From Hoeflea sp038900095 (lineage in GTDB: Bacteria; Pseudomonadota; Alphaproteobacteria; Rhizobiales; Rhizobiaceae): a DNA stretch of 64,000 bases. Both the position numbers and the translations under genes were made by a program. The stretch is taken from the NCBI RefSeq assembly GCF_038900095.1, contig NZ_JBBMQQ010000006.1, positions 189,645 through 253,644 on the forward strand. The letters are read 5' to 3'. The notes below the pieces were generated by a model. The model saw nothing but the letters and a program-made list of their open reading frames with translations. It made no database searches and was not told where the DNA came from. This document shows, in pieces, positions 1-8,656 of the stretch; position 1 is the first letter of the stretch; every line of letters begins with the position of its first letter.

Positions 1-1129
1 GCACCCCCGGATCGTTTTGATCCTGGGCTGCGACATATTCCTTTGCCACCAGGTTCATGCCGTCAAACAACGGGGTCACCAGACCGACCCTGGAAAGACG
101 GAACAGTACCGCCAGTTCGTCGCGCGGCAACGCGCGGTGGATATATTGCACAGGGGTCCAGTCGACGGTGCCGAAACGGCCGTTGATGCGACCAGCCAGT
201 TGTTCAAGCTCCGACCGTATCGCCCTGTAGGCCTCGACATCATCCCGGGTCGGCGGGGCGATCTGCAGCAGGCCAACCTTGTTGTGGAACCCGGGGTACC
301 TGCTCAGGAATGTCTCATAGCCTGCGAGCCGTTGCGGCAGGCCCTTGGAGTAATCCAGCCGGTCAACGCCAATCAACCGCGGCAGGGCTGGCGGCGGAAC
401 ATTGACCGAGCCTTCCTCGGCCAACCGCCGGAAGCCCTTGACGTCAATGGAGATCGGGAAACACCCTATCACCACCTCACGGCCGTCGATCCCCATATTG
501 CCGTTGGCGCGCAGTTCGCCGCGCAGGATGTGGCGGAAAATGTTGATCATGTGACCGAGATCACGCTGCGTCTGCACGCCGACGAGATCATATTCGGCCA
601 GACAGCCTGCAAGGTCCTGCCAATCCGGAATGGCCTTGAAGGTTTGCAGGTCGGGGAGTGGAACGTGCAGGAAGAAGCCGATGCGGCTCATCACTCCCAG
701 CGCCTTGAGTTCGTGCGCAAGCGGGATGAGGTGGTAATCGTGCACCCAGATCATGTCATCGGCGGAGACTTCATCGGCGATCAGCCGGGCCAGCCGCCGG
801 ACAACCTTGCGGTAAGCCTTGGCATAGCGGGGCTGCACATCGATCAGGTCGACCCGGCCGTGCAGCGCCGGCCAGAGCACAGAATTCGAGTAGCCCAGGT
901 AGTAGTCACGGTAGAGATTGGGCTCCAGCTCGAACAGGGCGATGTCGAATTCCGGCCGATGATGAAACACAAGAGATGCGGCAGGAGTGTCGGTCTGTTC
1001 CGGCGCACAGCCGATCCACAGGCCACCGTTCCTGGCCAGCGCATCCTTGAGCGCCACAACGAGTCCGCCGGAGTCGTTCGCCCCGTCAACGGACGGCGCC
1101 CTGTTTGAAACAATGACAAGACGCCCCAT
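1..1129 (-). CDS. otsA: Trehalose-6-phosphate synthase, C-terminus cut by window edge
   Basis: GT20 glycosyltransferase that joins UDP-glucose (or another NDP-glucose) and glucose 6-phosphate to make trehalose 6-phosphate in the cytoplasm. About 376 residues are visible. The N-terminus shows the strand LVIVSNRAPS and a glycine loop SGGL. WVHDYH lies near residue 130, the phosphate-binding DRLDYSKG near 263, and DGMNLVAKEY at the very edge, so the donor-binding Asp and Glu are present and only about the last 80-100 residues are missing. The ATG at 1129 sits two bases after the otsB stop, so the two genes form one transcription unit (otsB first). Family assignment is secure. I cannot see whether the missing end is intact. 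Confidence 0.95.
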   Translation of the reverse strand, partial: MGRLVIVSNRAPSVDGANDSGGLVVALKDALARNGGLWIGCAPEQTDTPAASLVFHHRPEFDIALFELEPNLYRDYYLGYSNSVLWPALHGRVDLIDVQPRYAKAYRKVVRRLARLIADEVSADDMIWVHDYHLIPLAHELKALGVMSRIGFFLHVPLPDLQTFKAIPDWQDLAGCLAEYDLVGVQTQRDLGHMINIFRHILRGELRANGNMGIDGREVVIGCFPISIDVKGFRRLAEEGSVNVPPPALPRLIGVDRLDYSKGLPQRLAGYETFLSRYPGFHNKVGLLQIAPPTRDDVEAYRAIRSELEQLAGRINGRFGTVDWTPVQYIHRALPRDELAVLFRLSRVGLVTPLFDGMNLVAKEYVAAQDQNDPGV

Positions 1130-1131
1130 CC

Positions 1132-1935
1132 CTAGGACTCCATCATCTTGGTCTGGGTGCGGAGCCAGTCCTTGAAAGCGGAGGGGCTGTGGGTCCTGTA
1201 GTGCGCACAGGTCGGCCCCTCGCCTATCTTGATGGTGATGCCGTCCTGTTCATTGACCCAGGAAAAGGCAGATTCGTCGGTCTCGTCGTCACCTGCGAAA
1301 AGAATGCGGCGGCCTGCGAATTCATCAAACCCGGTGATCCGCTTTACCGCATCAGCCTTGGAGATGCCCTTTGGCTTGATCTCAACCGCCATTTTTGCGG
1401 ACTGAAGTTCGAATTCATCATCACTGCCGATCAGGCTGGAGAGGAATTCGCGTACCTTGCTTTCCATATCCGGGTGCTGACGAAAGTGCAGCACGACCCC
1501 GAACCTCTTGTCCTCGGCAATCACGCGCGGCTCCAGCACGGCGAATTCCCTTGCCGCTTTCTTGATGTGACCGAGGCGCGCGAGGTCACATTCGATGACC
1601 GGCAGATGCCCCGACGCGTGCCGGATTTCCGCTCCGTGTCCTCCGGAAATCGTCCCGGCAAAGCCGTCAAGACGGTCGGAGATCTCCTGCAGGTTGCGCC
1701 CGGAGACAATCGAGACCGCACCCTTGTGCTCCCGTACCAGATCATTGAGCAATGACCTCACGGACGCATCGACCTTTATCGTGTCGGGGGTCGGCGCGAT
1801 ATCGACGAGTGTCCCGTCGAAATCAAGAAACAGAGCGGTTTCATCTGCGTTGATGGACAGCCGCTCAAGGTCTTCGGGCGGATCTGTTTCGGGCACAAAC
1901 CCGACCATACTGTAGTAGTCCCACTGGTTTGACAT
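1132..1935 (-). CDS. otsB: Trehalose-6-phosphate phosphatase
   Basis: HAD-superfamily phosphatase (267 aa) that converts trehalose 6-phosphate to trehalose. The nucleophile motif DFDGTLVDIAP has its aspartates at about residues 38 and 40, motif II SIVSGRN follows near 79, and the Mg-binding GDDETDESAF lies near residue 217. Its length matches bacterial OtsB (about 250-270 aa). It is the first gene of the otsB-otsA pair, which usually makes trehalose as an osmoprotectant or stress solute. A GGAGAG lies rather far (about 11 nt) upstream of the chosen ATG, so the start is probable, not certain. Confidence 0.95.
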   Translation of the reverse strand: MSNQWDYYSMVGFVPETDPPEDLERLSINADETALFLDFDGTLVDIAPTPDTIKVDASVRSLLNDLVREHKGAVSIVSGRNLQEISDRLDGFAGTISGGHGAEIRHASGHLPVIECDLARLGHIKKAAREFAVLEPRVIAEDKRFGVVLHFRQHPDMESKVREFLSSLIGSDDEFELQSAKMAVEIKPKGISKADAVKRITGFDEFAGRRILFAGDDETDESAFSWVNEQDGITIKIGEGPTCAHYRTHSPSAFKDWLRTQTKMMES

Positions 1936-2105
1936 GGCTGAAAAGCTCTCTCCAGATATGCTTTACAACGGTAAAATCTGACAAAACAACGGCAAAACCG
2001 GACGAATGTTCCACTTCATTCCAAAAACTGCATCCGGTCGCGCATCGACAGGCAGTTGTACAACTCAGGCTCTTCCGGCTTGCGGAAGAACATCCATGAC
2101 CGCCG

Positions 2106-2759
2106 CTATTCGACGCCATTGAGATCCGGCAGAATCAGTGACGGAGACAGGTCGCGATACTCATCGGGCATCCTGGCCCGGTTGATCCAGACCGTGCGAA
2201 ATCCGAACTTGGTGGCGCCGGCGACATCCCAGCGGTTGGACGACTGGAACGACACCGCGCCCGGGTAGAGCCGGTAGGCGGTCGTGACCATGTCATAGAC
2301 TGCCGGGTCGGTCTTGAAAGTCTGGAGTTCGTCGACGGAGAAGACATCGTCGATGACGGTGTCGAGCGCGGCGTTCCTGACAGCCGAATCCAGCATCTTC
2401 ACGGACCCGTTGGACAGAATTGCCACGCGCGCACCGGTGGCTTTCAGCGCCTTCAGCACGGCAGGAACCTCCGGATAACAATCAAGCTTGAAATAGGCGT
2501 CGAGCAATTGCGGCCTGAGGCTCTTGTCGGCACTCGGGACCCGTTCGAAAGCATGATCGAGCGCTTCTTCGGTCAAGGCCCAGAAGTCGCGCCACTGCCC
2601 CATCAGCGCCCGCGTCCAGGAATATTCCAGCTGTTTGGCACGCCAGATCTCCGACAGGAGCTGGCCGTCCGGCCCGACAGCCTCCGCATGGCGACGCACC
2701 GCGGAGTGGACATCAAACAGGGTTCCATAGGCATCAAAAACGTATGCGGCATAGGACAT
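2106..2759 (-). CDS. (S)-2-haloacid dehalogenase, type II HAD
   Basis: HAD hydrolase of 217 aa resembling L-2-haloacid dehalogenases, which hydrolyse 2-haloalkanoates to 2-hydroxyacids through an aspartyl ester. The nucleophile is Asp9 in FDAYGTLFD. The family's Arg and WRxKQLEY-type segment appears as WRAKQLEYSW near residue 40. LSNGS carries the motif-II serine/asparagine, FKTDPAVY the lysine, and SSNRWDVAGA the late active-site loop. This full set is more specific than a generic HAD call. A GAGGA lies eight bases before the ATG. It stands alone on the minus strand behind otsBA. The natural substrate cannot be read from sequence. Confidence 0.85.
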   Translation of the reverse strand: MSYAAYVFDAYGTLFDVHSAVRRHAEAVGPDGQLLSEIWRAKQLEYSWTRALMGQWRDFWALTEEALDHAFERVPSADKSLRPQLLDAYFKLDCYPEVPAVLKALKATGARVAILSNGSVKMLDSAVRNAALDTVIDDVFSVDELQTFKTDPAVYDMVTTAYRLYPGAVSFQSSNRWDVAGATKFGFRTVWINRARMPDEYRDLSPSLILPDLNGVE

Positions 2760-2999
2760 GTCATTATTCCTCTTGCAAGGTCCCTACGATGCCCGTGTTG
2801 CACTGCAACAGTCAAGCATCAACCGGCTGCTTCGGGCTGAACAACTGCCGGGTCCAAAAATTTCCTGCCGCGGCCACCATGCGCAAGGATCGTGCGATTG
2901 ACCGCACGCTGCCTGCTTGTCGCGCGGCGATGACTTGACGGCAGGGGCAGCGGCGGTCGAATGTCGGTTCATACATAACGTCACCGGCAGGAGGAAATC

Positions 3000-3866
3000 A
3001 TGGCCGTCAACACACAAGCCCGCACCAAGACCTGGACCTATGTCGATGGCGAGTGGCTTGAAGGCAATCCGCCGCTGATCGGGCCTGTCAGCCATGCCAT
3101 GTGGCTGGGTTCGACGGTGTTTGACGGTGCACGCTGGTTTGATGGCGTTGCTCCCGATCTCGACCTGCACTGTGCGCGGGTCAACCGCTCGGCCAATGCG
3201 CTGGGAATGCGCGCCACCATGGAAGCCGACGCGATCGAAGCGCTGGCACGTGAAGGGCTGAAAAAATTCGACGGCAAGACTGCCGTCTACATCAAGCCGA
3301 TGTACTGGGCCGAACACGGCGGCTACATGTCGGTACCGGCCGATCCGGACTCGACGCGGTTCTGCCTGTGCCTGTTCGAAAGCCCGATGATCGCCTCCTC
3401 CGGATTTTCGGTGACTGTCTCGCCGTTCCGGCGGCCGACCTACGAGACCGCACCGACCAATGCCAAGGCGGGCTGCCTCTACCCCAACAACGGCCGGGCG
3501 GTGATGGAAGCCAAGTCACGCGGCTTCGACAATGCGCTGGTGCTCGACATGCTGGGCAATGTTGCCGAGACCGGCACATCCAACATCTTCATGGTCAAGG
3601 ACGGCGTGGTGTTCACGCCGGCGCCGAACGGCACGTTCCTGACCGGCATCACCCGGTCGCGCACCATGAACCTTCTGCGCGAGGCAGGCACGGAAGTGAT
3701 CGAGAAAACGCTCAGCGTTGCCGATTTCATGGATGCCGACGAGATCTTTACGACCGGCAACCACTCCAAGGTGGTTCCGGTGATCCGTATCGAGGATCGC
3801 GAACTGCAAGCCGGACCGACCGGCCGCAAGGCCAGGGAACTCTACATGGACTGGGCCCACGGCTGA
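3000..3866 (+). CDS. Branched-chain amino acid aminotransferase-like (fold-type IV PLP)
   Basis: PLP-dependent aminotransferase of 288 aa, class IV (IlvE/DAAT/ADCL fold). The Schiff-base lysine is K156 in TNAKAG. The cofactor-binding glutamate lies in NVAETGTSN near residue 190, and TGITR and TTGNHSKV line the phosphate cup. By family it should transfer amino groups between 2-oxoglutarate and branched-chain 2-oxo acids, but close homologues include D-amino-acid transaminases, so the substrate is not settled. AGGAGG lies seven bases before the ATG. It is followed 30 bp later by a RidA gene, a partnership that makes sense because PLP enzymes generate reactive enamine intermediates. Confidence 0.85.
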   Translation: MAVNTQARTKTWTYVDGEWLEGNPPLIGPVSHAMWLGSTVFDGARWFDGVAPDLDLHCARVNRSANALGMRATMEADAIEALAREGLKKFDGKTAVYIKPMYWAEHGGYMSVPADPDSTRFCLCLFESPMIASSGFSVTVSPFRRPTYETAPTNAKAGCLYPNNGRAVMEAKSRGFDNALVLDMLGNVAETGTSNIFMVKDGVVFTPAPNGTFLTGITRSRTMNLLREAGTEVIEKTLSVADFMDADEIFTTGNHSKVVPVIRIEDRELQAGPTGRKARELYMDWAHG

Positions 3867-3896
3867 GACGCCGGGCCGGAAGACAGGAAGATCAGC

Positions 3897-4280
3897 ATGA
3901 GCGACAGACGCAAGCATTCCACCGGATCGCCGTTCGAGAAGGCGGCGGCCTATTCCCGCGCTGTCAGGCAGGGGCCGTTCATTCACGTGGCGGGCACCAC
4001 TGGCTATGATTACGAGGCGATGGAGATGCCGGCCAATGTCGCCGACCAGGCGCGCAACTGCTTTACCACCATCGCCGCATCGCTGGCGGCTCTCGATGCC
4101 AGCCTGAGCGATGTGGTCCGGGTGAGATACTATGTCACCAAGCCCGAATATTTCGAAGCGGTAGCGCCGGTGCTGGCCGAACATCTGGGCGGCATCGACC
4201 CGGCGGCAACGATGATTGTCTGCCAGTTGATCCGTCCGGAAATGCTGATCGAGATCGAGGTCACCGCGCAGGTGGCGTGA
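3897..4280 (+). CDS. RidA/YjgF family reactive-intermediate deaminase
   Basis: A 127-residue member of the RidA (YjgF/YER057c/UK114) family. Trimeric RidA proteins hydrolyse enamine/imine intermediates released by PLP enzymes. The C-terminal RPEMLIEIEV carries the Arg and Glu of the usual substrate-binding R-x5-E-type segment, and the N-terminal FIHVAGTTG strand is typical. It sits 30 bp behind the aminotransferase with its own AGGAAG ribosome site, so the two are probably co-transcribed. Some RidA subfamilies (Rid1-7) lack deaminase activity. I cannot assign the subgroup with confidence. Confidence 0.88.
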   Translation: MSDRRKHSTGSPFEKAAAYSRAVRQGPFIHVAGTTGYDYEAMEMPANVADQARNCFTTIAASLAALDASLSDVVRVRYYVTKPEYFEAVAPVLAEHLGGIDPAATMIVCQLIRPEMLIEIEVTAQVA

Positions 4281-4293
4281 GAGCGGGAGCGGG

Positions 4294-5283
4294 TCAGACC
4301 CGGATCTCGCCGCCCATCTCGTCCTCGATATGAATACGAATGATCTCGTCGAATGAGGATTCGGCCCTGAACCCGAGTGCCAGGGCCCTTTCCGCTGCAA
4401 AGCCGCGCGGCCAGTTGGAGACAATGCGCAGGATTTCGGGGGCAGGCTCGTGGCGAATGAGCGCCACCGCCTTGTCGCCGGCAATCGCCCGCAGCGCCTC
4501 GATCTGTTCTGCCACGGTGGCGGATATTCCGGGCATGTTGAGCGCCCGCCGGTGGCCGACGGGGCCGGTGTCCATGGTTGCTGCGTGGGTGAGGAAGCCC
4601 ACTGCCGCGCGCGGACTTGCATGCCAGTGACGGACGGTATCGGGAACCGGCAAGATTGCGGGCTTGCCGGCCAGCGGTTCGCGCAGGATGCCGGAGAAAA
4701 AGCCGGATGCCGCCGCGTTGGGCAGGCCCGGACGGATGCAAATGGTCGGCAGGCGGATTGCCATGCCGTCGAAAAAACCGCGGCGGGTATAGTCCTGCAG
4801 CAACAGCTCGCCGATTACCTTCTGCGTCCCATAACTGGTCAGCGGCGCATTCAGGAACGTGTCGTCAATCTCGTCGGGCAGCGGCGCGCCAAAGGCGGCA
4901 ACCGAGGAGGCAAACACCAGCCGCGGGCGATAGGCGCTTGTCTGTGAAAGATGCCGGACGGCATCGAACAGGTAGCGGGTGCCATCGAGGTTGATCCGGT
5001 AGCCCTTGTCGAAATCCTGCTCCGCCTCACCCGAGACGATGGCTGCCAGGTGGACGATCACATCAGGCCGTCCGGAAACCAGTTGCGGGGCCGAACGGGG
5101 ATCGGAAATGTCGAGCGCCAGGCTCGCAACCTCGCCGGAGAAGCCGGCCGGGGTTTCCGGTTCAACCGTGTCGGCCAGCGTCAGCTTGCTCACGTTGTGA
5201 GCGCCCAACGCTCCCGAGCGCGCGATCGCATCCGTAAATTTGCGGCCAATCATTCCTGCCGCACCGATTACCAGGACATGCAT
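4294..5283 (-). CDS. NAD-dependent epimerase/dehydratase, D-erythronate dehydrogenase-like
   Basis: Extended SDR of 329 aa most like DenD, which oxidises D-erythronate (4-carbon sugar acid) to 2-keto-D-erythronate. The dinucleotide loop is GAAGMIG (residues 7-13). The catalytic serine lies in SSVAAFG near 126, and Tyr and Lys lie in SYGTQK near 151-155. A strong GGGGAGAG precedes the ATG. The gene converges with the RidA gene (13-bp gap). No tetronate kinase or other erythronate gene is adjacent, so the DenD substrate is inferred from overall resemblance only; it could be another short sugar-acid dehydrogenase. Confidence 0.75.
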   Translation of the reverse strand: MHVLVIGAAGMIGRKFTDAIARSGALGAHNVSKLTLADTVEPETPAGFSGEVASLALDISDPRSAPQLVSGRPDVIVHLAAIVSGEAEQDFDKGYRINLDGTRYLFDAVRHLSQTSAYRPRLVFASSVAAFGAPLPDEIDDTFLNAPLTSYGTQKVIGELLLQDYTRRGFFDGMAIRLPTICIRPGLPNAAASGFFSGILREPLAGKPAILPVPDTVRHWHASPRAAVGFLTHAATMDTGPVGHRRALNMPGISATVAEQIEALRAIAGDKAVALIRHEPAPEILRIVSNWPRGFAAERALALGFRAESSFDEIIRIHIEDEMGGEIRV

Positions 5284-5678
5284 TCAAACTCTCCCCCACG
5301 GCTTGCTGCGGCCGGAACGGTAGGGCTTCAAGCAGCCGAGCGCAAATGCAGAAATCAGCATGACAGCAAGCCGCACAAAGGCAGGCGCGGCTCGACCGGG
5401 ATTGCCCGTCACCACGGACGGCTGGAAATGCGGTCGCGATCGAGGCAACGCCAGAGACCACGTGGCGGCCACGCCGGGGGAGCATACCCGGCATGCTGCA
5501 GGGCATGCAGCCACCCGGGCGGGTGAAACCTTGCGAGCCGGTTGCATTGCCTGAGCGAATCCCGTTGATTGCGGTCCGGGGTAATTGTCGCCATGGCGAA
5601 GTTGACCTCGCCCACTCCCTGATCAGACAGGCTTCCACGCAGGTCTGAGCCTGCCTGACTCAATGGAGAGCCGCGCAC
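5284..5678. other. Intergenic region between divergent genes
   Basis: This 395-bp stretch separates the DenD-like gene (leftward) from the EamA transporter (rightward), so it should hold both promoters. A minus-strand reading frame of 87 codons runs through 5547-5284 and includes one hydrophobic segment, but it has a poor start and Arg/Pro/Ala-rich composition typical of non-coding GC-rich DNA. I do not call it a gene. No clear operator or terminator is visible. Confidence 0.5.
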
Positions 5679-6563
5679 ATGCCCCAAACCTACCGGCCGC
5701 TCCAGGCAGCACTTTGGATGTGCGGCTCGATCACATCGTTTTCGGCGATGGCGGTTGCGGGCCGCTATGTCTCCCAGGTTCACTCGACTTTCGAGATCAT
5801 GGCATTCCGGTCGCTTGTCGGCCTTTTCATTGTGCTGGCGCTCGGCGCGGCCAGCCGCAGGCTTGGCGAGATCCGGCGCGAGCGGCTGAAGCAGCATTTC
5901 TTCAGGAACCTGTTCCACTTCACCGGACAGAACCTCTGGTTCTTCGCCCTGGCGTCAATTCCGCTGGCGCAAGTGTTCGCGCTTGAATTCACCACGCCGA
6001 TCTGGGTGATCGTTCTGAGTTTCGTCTTTCTCGGCGAGAGGCTGACCGGCTCGAGAATCCTTGCCGCCGGCCTGGGCTTCCTCGGCATCCTGGTGGTCGC
6101 CAGACCGGACTTCGGCGCACTGGAGCCCGGATTGATCACGGCGGCAATCGCGGCGGTGTTCTTTGCCGCGACCATCATCATGACCAAGGCCCTGACCCGG
6201 CACGAAAGCATCGTGTCGATCCTGTTCTGGCTGACCGGCTTTCAGCTTTGCTTCGGTGTTGTCGCCCTGGTGCTGGCGGGATCGGTGACCTGGCCGACGG
6301 TGACCACCCTTCCCTGGCTCATGGTGATCGGCGCCACGGGCCTGATGGCGCATTACTGCCTGACCACTGCGCTGTCGCTGGCGCCGGCGAGCTTCGTCAT
6401 GCCGATCGACTTTGCCCGGCTGCCGCTGATTGTCATCGTCGGCGCAATCCTGTTCGGCGAAAAGGCCGACGCCTTCATCCTGCTCGGCGGCGGCATCATC
6501 ATCCTGGCCAACTGGATCAACCTGCGCCGCGGAAAGCCCGTGGCGGCAGCGACGACGACATAG
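5679..6563 (+). CDS. EamA/DMT-family transporter
   Basis: Inner-membrane protein of 294 aa with about ten hydrophobic segments arranged as two EamA repeats, each ending in the characteristic GERL or GEK segment (FVFLGERLTGSR in the first half, ILFGEKADAF in the second). DMT transporters of this kind export amino acids or other metabolites. The ligand cannot be read from sequence. GGAGAG lies eight bases before the ATG at 5679. It is monocistronic and ends 30 bp from the convergent tRNA-Thr. Confidence 0.85.
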   Translation: MPQTYRPLQAALWMCGSITSFSAMAVAGRYVSQVHSTFEIMAFRSLVGLFIVLALGAASRRLGEIRRERLKQHFFRNLFHFTGQNLWFFALASIPLAQVFALEFTTPIWVIVLSFVFLGERLTGSRILAAGLGFLGILVVARPDFGALEPGLITAAIAAVFFAATIIMTKALTRHESIVSILFWLTGFQLCFGVVALVLAGSVTWPTVTTLPWLMVIGATGLMAHYCLTTALSLAPASFVMPIDFARLPLIVIVGAILFGEKADAFILLGGGIIILANWINLRRGKPVAAATTT

Positions 6564-6593
6564 AAGCTGGAAGCTGCGGGAAAAGGTGGGAAA

Positions 6594-6669
6594 TGGTGCC
6601 GCTTACGTGACTCGAACACGTGACCCCGTCATTACGAATGACGTGCTCTACCAACTGAGCTAAAGCGGC
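6594..6669 (-). tRNA. tRNA-Thr, anticodon CGU
   Basis: Reading the minus strand, the acceptor stem GCCGCTT pairs with AAGCGGC, followed by discriminator A and an encoded CCA. The D arm is GCTC-AGTTGGTA-GAGC, the anticodon stem CGTCA/TGACG encloses TTCGTAA with anticodon CGT (reads ACG, threonine), and the T arm is CACGTG-TTCGAGT-type with TTCGA. The 76-nt length includes the CCA. All stems are complementary, so I expect a functional tRNA. Confidence 0.97.
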
Positions 6670-6867
6670 ATACCAGTTCACTGCGGGATTGGCGGTTGAG
6701 GTCCGTTCCCGCGGAATGGTGCGCAGATACCGTGATTGCCGCGCGATTTCAAGTCGGCATGACCATCGCGGTGTTCTTTTTGATGCTCAGGGGTAACGCG
6801 GGCTTTCGGCCCCGTCCTTGATCAGGCCGCAAAACCTCGTTTCCCCATCACCTGTACGGTTCGCTGC

Positions 6868-7248
6868 TTAACGCGGCACCGGGGCAGGCTCACCCGCCAG
6901 CGGGTCGGGGCCGAACTCGTTGCTGCCATCCGTGCCTTTCTGGACAAACCACCAGAGCAGGACCAGAAAGCCGATCAGCGGGATAACAATCAGCAGCAGC
7001 CACCAGGCCGAACGGCCGGTGTCGTGAAGCCGCCGGCCCGCGACACAGACGGACGGGACAAGCGTGGCGAGACCGAAGATCCCGGAAAGGACCTGAGCGG
7101 ATCCGAACACGATCTGGTCAACCAGTCCGAGAACAACGTTTCCGGCAAAGATGAACAGGACGAACCACCAGTACTCCGACCGCCGGGCGCGGCCCGCGAT
7201 CGTTGCGTATTTCTGGAAGCAGGTTCTGACGGCGGTTTGAAAATCCAT
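6868..7248 (-). CDS. DUF805 membrane protein
   Basis: Small inner-membrane protein (126 aa from the chosen start) of the DUF805/YhaH family, whose function is unknown. The two family signatures are present: GRARRSEYWWF near the first membrane segment and GRRLHDTGRSAWW between the later ones. There are about four hydrophobic segments. The frame is open nine codons further upstream, but the ATG at 7248 begins the conserved MDFQTAV and has AAGGGGG six bases ahead, so I choose it. Confidence 0.85.
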   Translation of the reverse strand: MDFQTAVRTCFQKYATIAGRARRSEYWWFVLFIFAGNVVLGLVDQIVFGSAQVLSGIFGLATLVPSVCVAGRRLHDTGRSAWWLLLIVIPLIGFLVLLWWFVQKGTDGSNEFGPDPLAGEPAPVPR

Positions 7249-7403
7249 GGCGGCCCCCTTCGGCAATCTCAACATCCGGAGTTGAAACCAAAGTGCCGCT
7301 TCTGTCCAGTCACCGGGCGCCGGTCACTGGACACAGGGCAAGACCGGATGCCGCCATTCGACGACGGAAGCATCCGGGAACCCGTTACAAGACCGGGCGC
7401 AGG

Positions 7404-8363
7404 CTAGAGTGCCAGGCGCTTGCGGGTTGCCTGGTATTCGCTTTCGAGCCGGTCGACGAGATCGGACACCGGGCCGATCTTCTTGACTGCGCCGATGCCC
7501 TGGCCGCAGCCCCAAATTTCCTTCCAGGCCTTGGGGCCGGAGGTGGCGCTGTCGAAATTCATCTTGCTCGGATCGGCTTCCGGCAGATTGTCCGGGTCCA
7601 GACCGGATGCGGCGATGGAGGGCTTGAGGTAGTTGCCGTGAATGCCGGTGAAATAGTTGGAGTAGACAATGTCCTTGGCGGCGCTGTCGACGATCATCTG
7701 CTTGTACTCGTCGACCGCACGGGCCTCTTCGGTGGCGATGAAGGGCGAGCCGATATAGGCCATGTCGGCCCCCATGGCCTGGGCAGCAAGCACCGCGCCG
7801 CCGGTCGCGATCGATCCCGACAGCAGCAACGGGCCATCGAACCACTCGCGGATTTCCTGGACCAGCGCAAACGGCGAAAGCGGGCCGGCATGGCCGCCGG
7901 CGCCGGCGGCAACAGCGATCAGGCCATCGGCGCCCTTGTTGATGGCCGAATGGGCGTGACGGTTGTTGATGATGTCATGCAGCACGATGCCGCCATAGGA
8001 GTGGATCGCGGCGTTGACCTCGGGCACGGCACCGAGCGAGGAAATCACCACCGGCACCTTGTATTTGACGCACATCGACAGATCGTGCTCGAGCCGGGTG
8101 TTGGAGCGGTGAACAATCTGGTTGACGGCAAAAGGGGCCGCCGGGCGGTCCGGGTTCTTGGCGTTGTGATCGGCAAGACCTTCGGTGATCTCGGCCAGCC
8201 ATTCGTCCAGCTGGGCTTCGGGGCGGGCGTTGAGCGCGGGAAACGACCCCATGATGCCCGCCTTGCACTGGGCCATGACCAGCGGAGGATGGGAAATGAT
8301 GAACAGAGGGGCGGCAACGACTGGAAGCCGGAAATTGTTCTGGAGAACGGCAGGAAGGGTCAT
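7404..8363 (-). CDS. Nitronate monooxygenase (NPD family)
   Basis: FMN-dependent TIM-barrel enzyme (319 aa) of the nitronate monooxygenase/2-nitropropane dioxygenase family, which oxidises alkyl nitronates such as propionate-3-nitronate. The family signature GAGGHAG is present near residue 165, and GSIATGGAVLAAQAMGAD with GSPFIAT forms the FMN phosphate site. A TTG at 8396 would extend the protein by 11 residues, but ATG 8363 starts the conserved sequence and follows a GCGAGG. A perfect 18-bp palindrome lies just upstream. Members of this family are often mislabelled enoyl-ACP reductase II (FabK); the histidine in GGHAG favours the monooxygenase. Confidence 0.82.
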   Translation of the reverse strand: MTLPAVLQNNFRLPVVAAPLFIISHPPLVMAQCKAGIMGSFPALNARPEAQLDEWLAEITEGLADHNAKNPDRPAAPFAVNQIVHRSNTRLEHDLSMCVKYKVPVVISSLGAVPEVNAAIHSYGGIVLHDIINNRHAHSAINKGADGLIAVAAGAGGHAGPLSPFALVQEIREWFDGPLLLSGSIATGGAVLAAQAMGADMAYIGSPFIATEEARAVDEYKQMIVDSAAKDIVYSNYFTGIHGNYLKPSIAASGLDPDNLPEADPSKMNFDSATSGPKAWKEIWGCGQGIGAVKKIGPVSDLVDRLESEYQATRKRLAL

Positions 8364-8383
8364 AAGGCCTCGCAAATCACAAT

Positions 8384-8401
8384 GACGTTTACGCAAACGT
8401 C
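8384..8401. promoter_or_regulatory. Perfect 7+4+7 palindrome, likely operator
   Basis: GACGTTT-ACGC-AAACGTC is a perfect inverted repeat 20 bp upstream of the nitronate monooxygenase ATG. It lies in the divergent gap, so it could also act on the gene at 8657. It resembles, from memory, the ACGTTTACGTAAACGT-type sites of MerR-family LiuR regulators of branched-chain amino acid and acyl-CoA degradation. The regulator is not in this window. Confidence 0.6.
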
Positions 8402-8656
8402 AATTTTCATAGCAGAGCGACGGTAACCTGAAAAGACTTGACTTGCGGCTCCAATTCCACACACGGACAGCCCCTGCTTCTGCAGCAAGCTTGAGTTTTA
8501 CCGGCTTAGCGGATACGCACAGGTTAACGGCACGGGCCGGCGGCTTGCCGCCTGACGGCTGCATCCTGCCAGGTTGCAGCCAGATTGGCCCGAGAGCGCC
8601 AGAACCGACAGATCCGGACAGGTGACAACCAGTCCACGCGGCACGGAGACAGACCA

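Noticed and set aside
17..1108. Plus-strand open frame of 363 codons
   Set aside because: Antisense to otsA, whose catalytic motifs are intact on the minus strand.
5284..5547. Possible 87-codon minus-strand gene upstream of the DenD-like gene
   Set aside because: Arg/Pro/Ala-rich, poor start, and the space is needed for divergent promoters; one hydrophobic stretch is not enough.
7404..8363. Enoyl-ACP reductase FabK
   Set aside because: GGHAG signature and lone context fit nitronate monooxygenase; no fatty-acid synthesis genes nearby.
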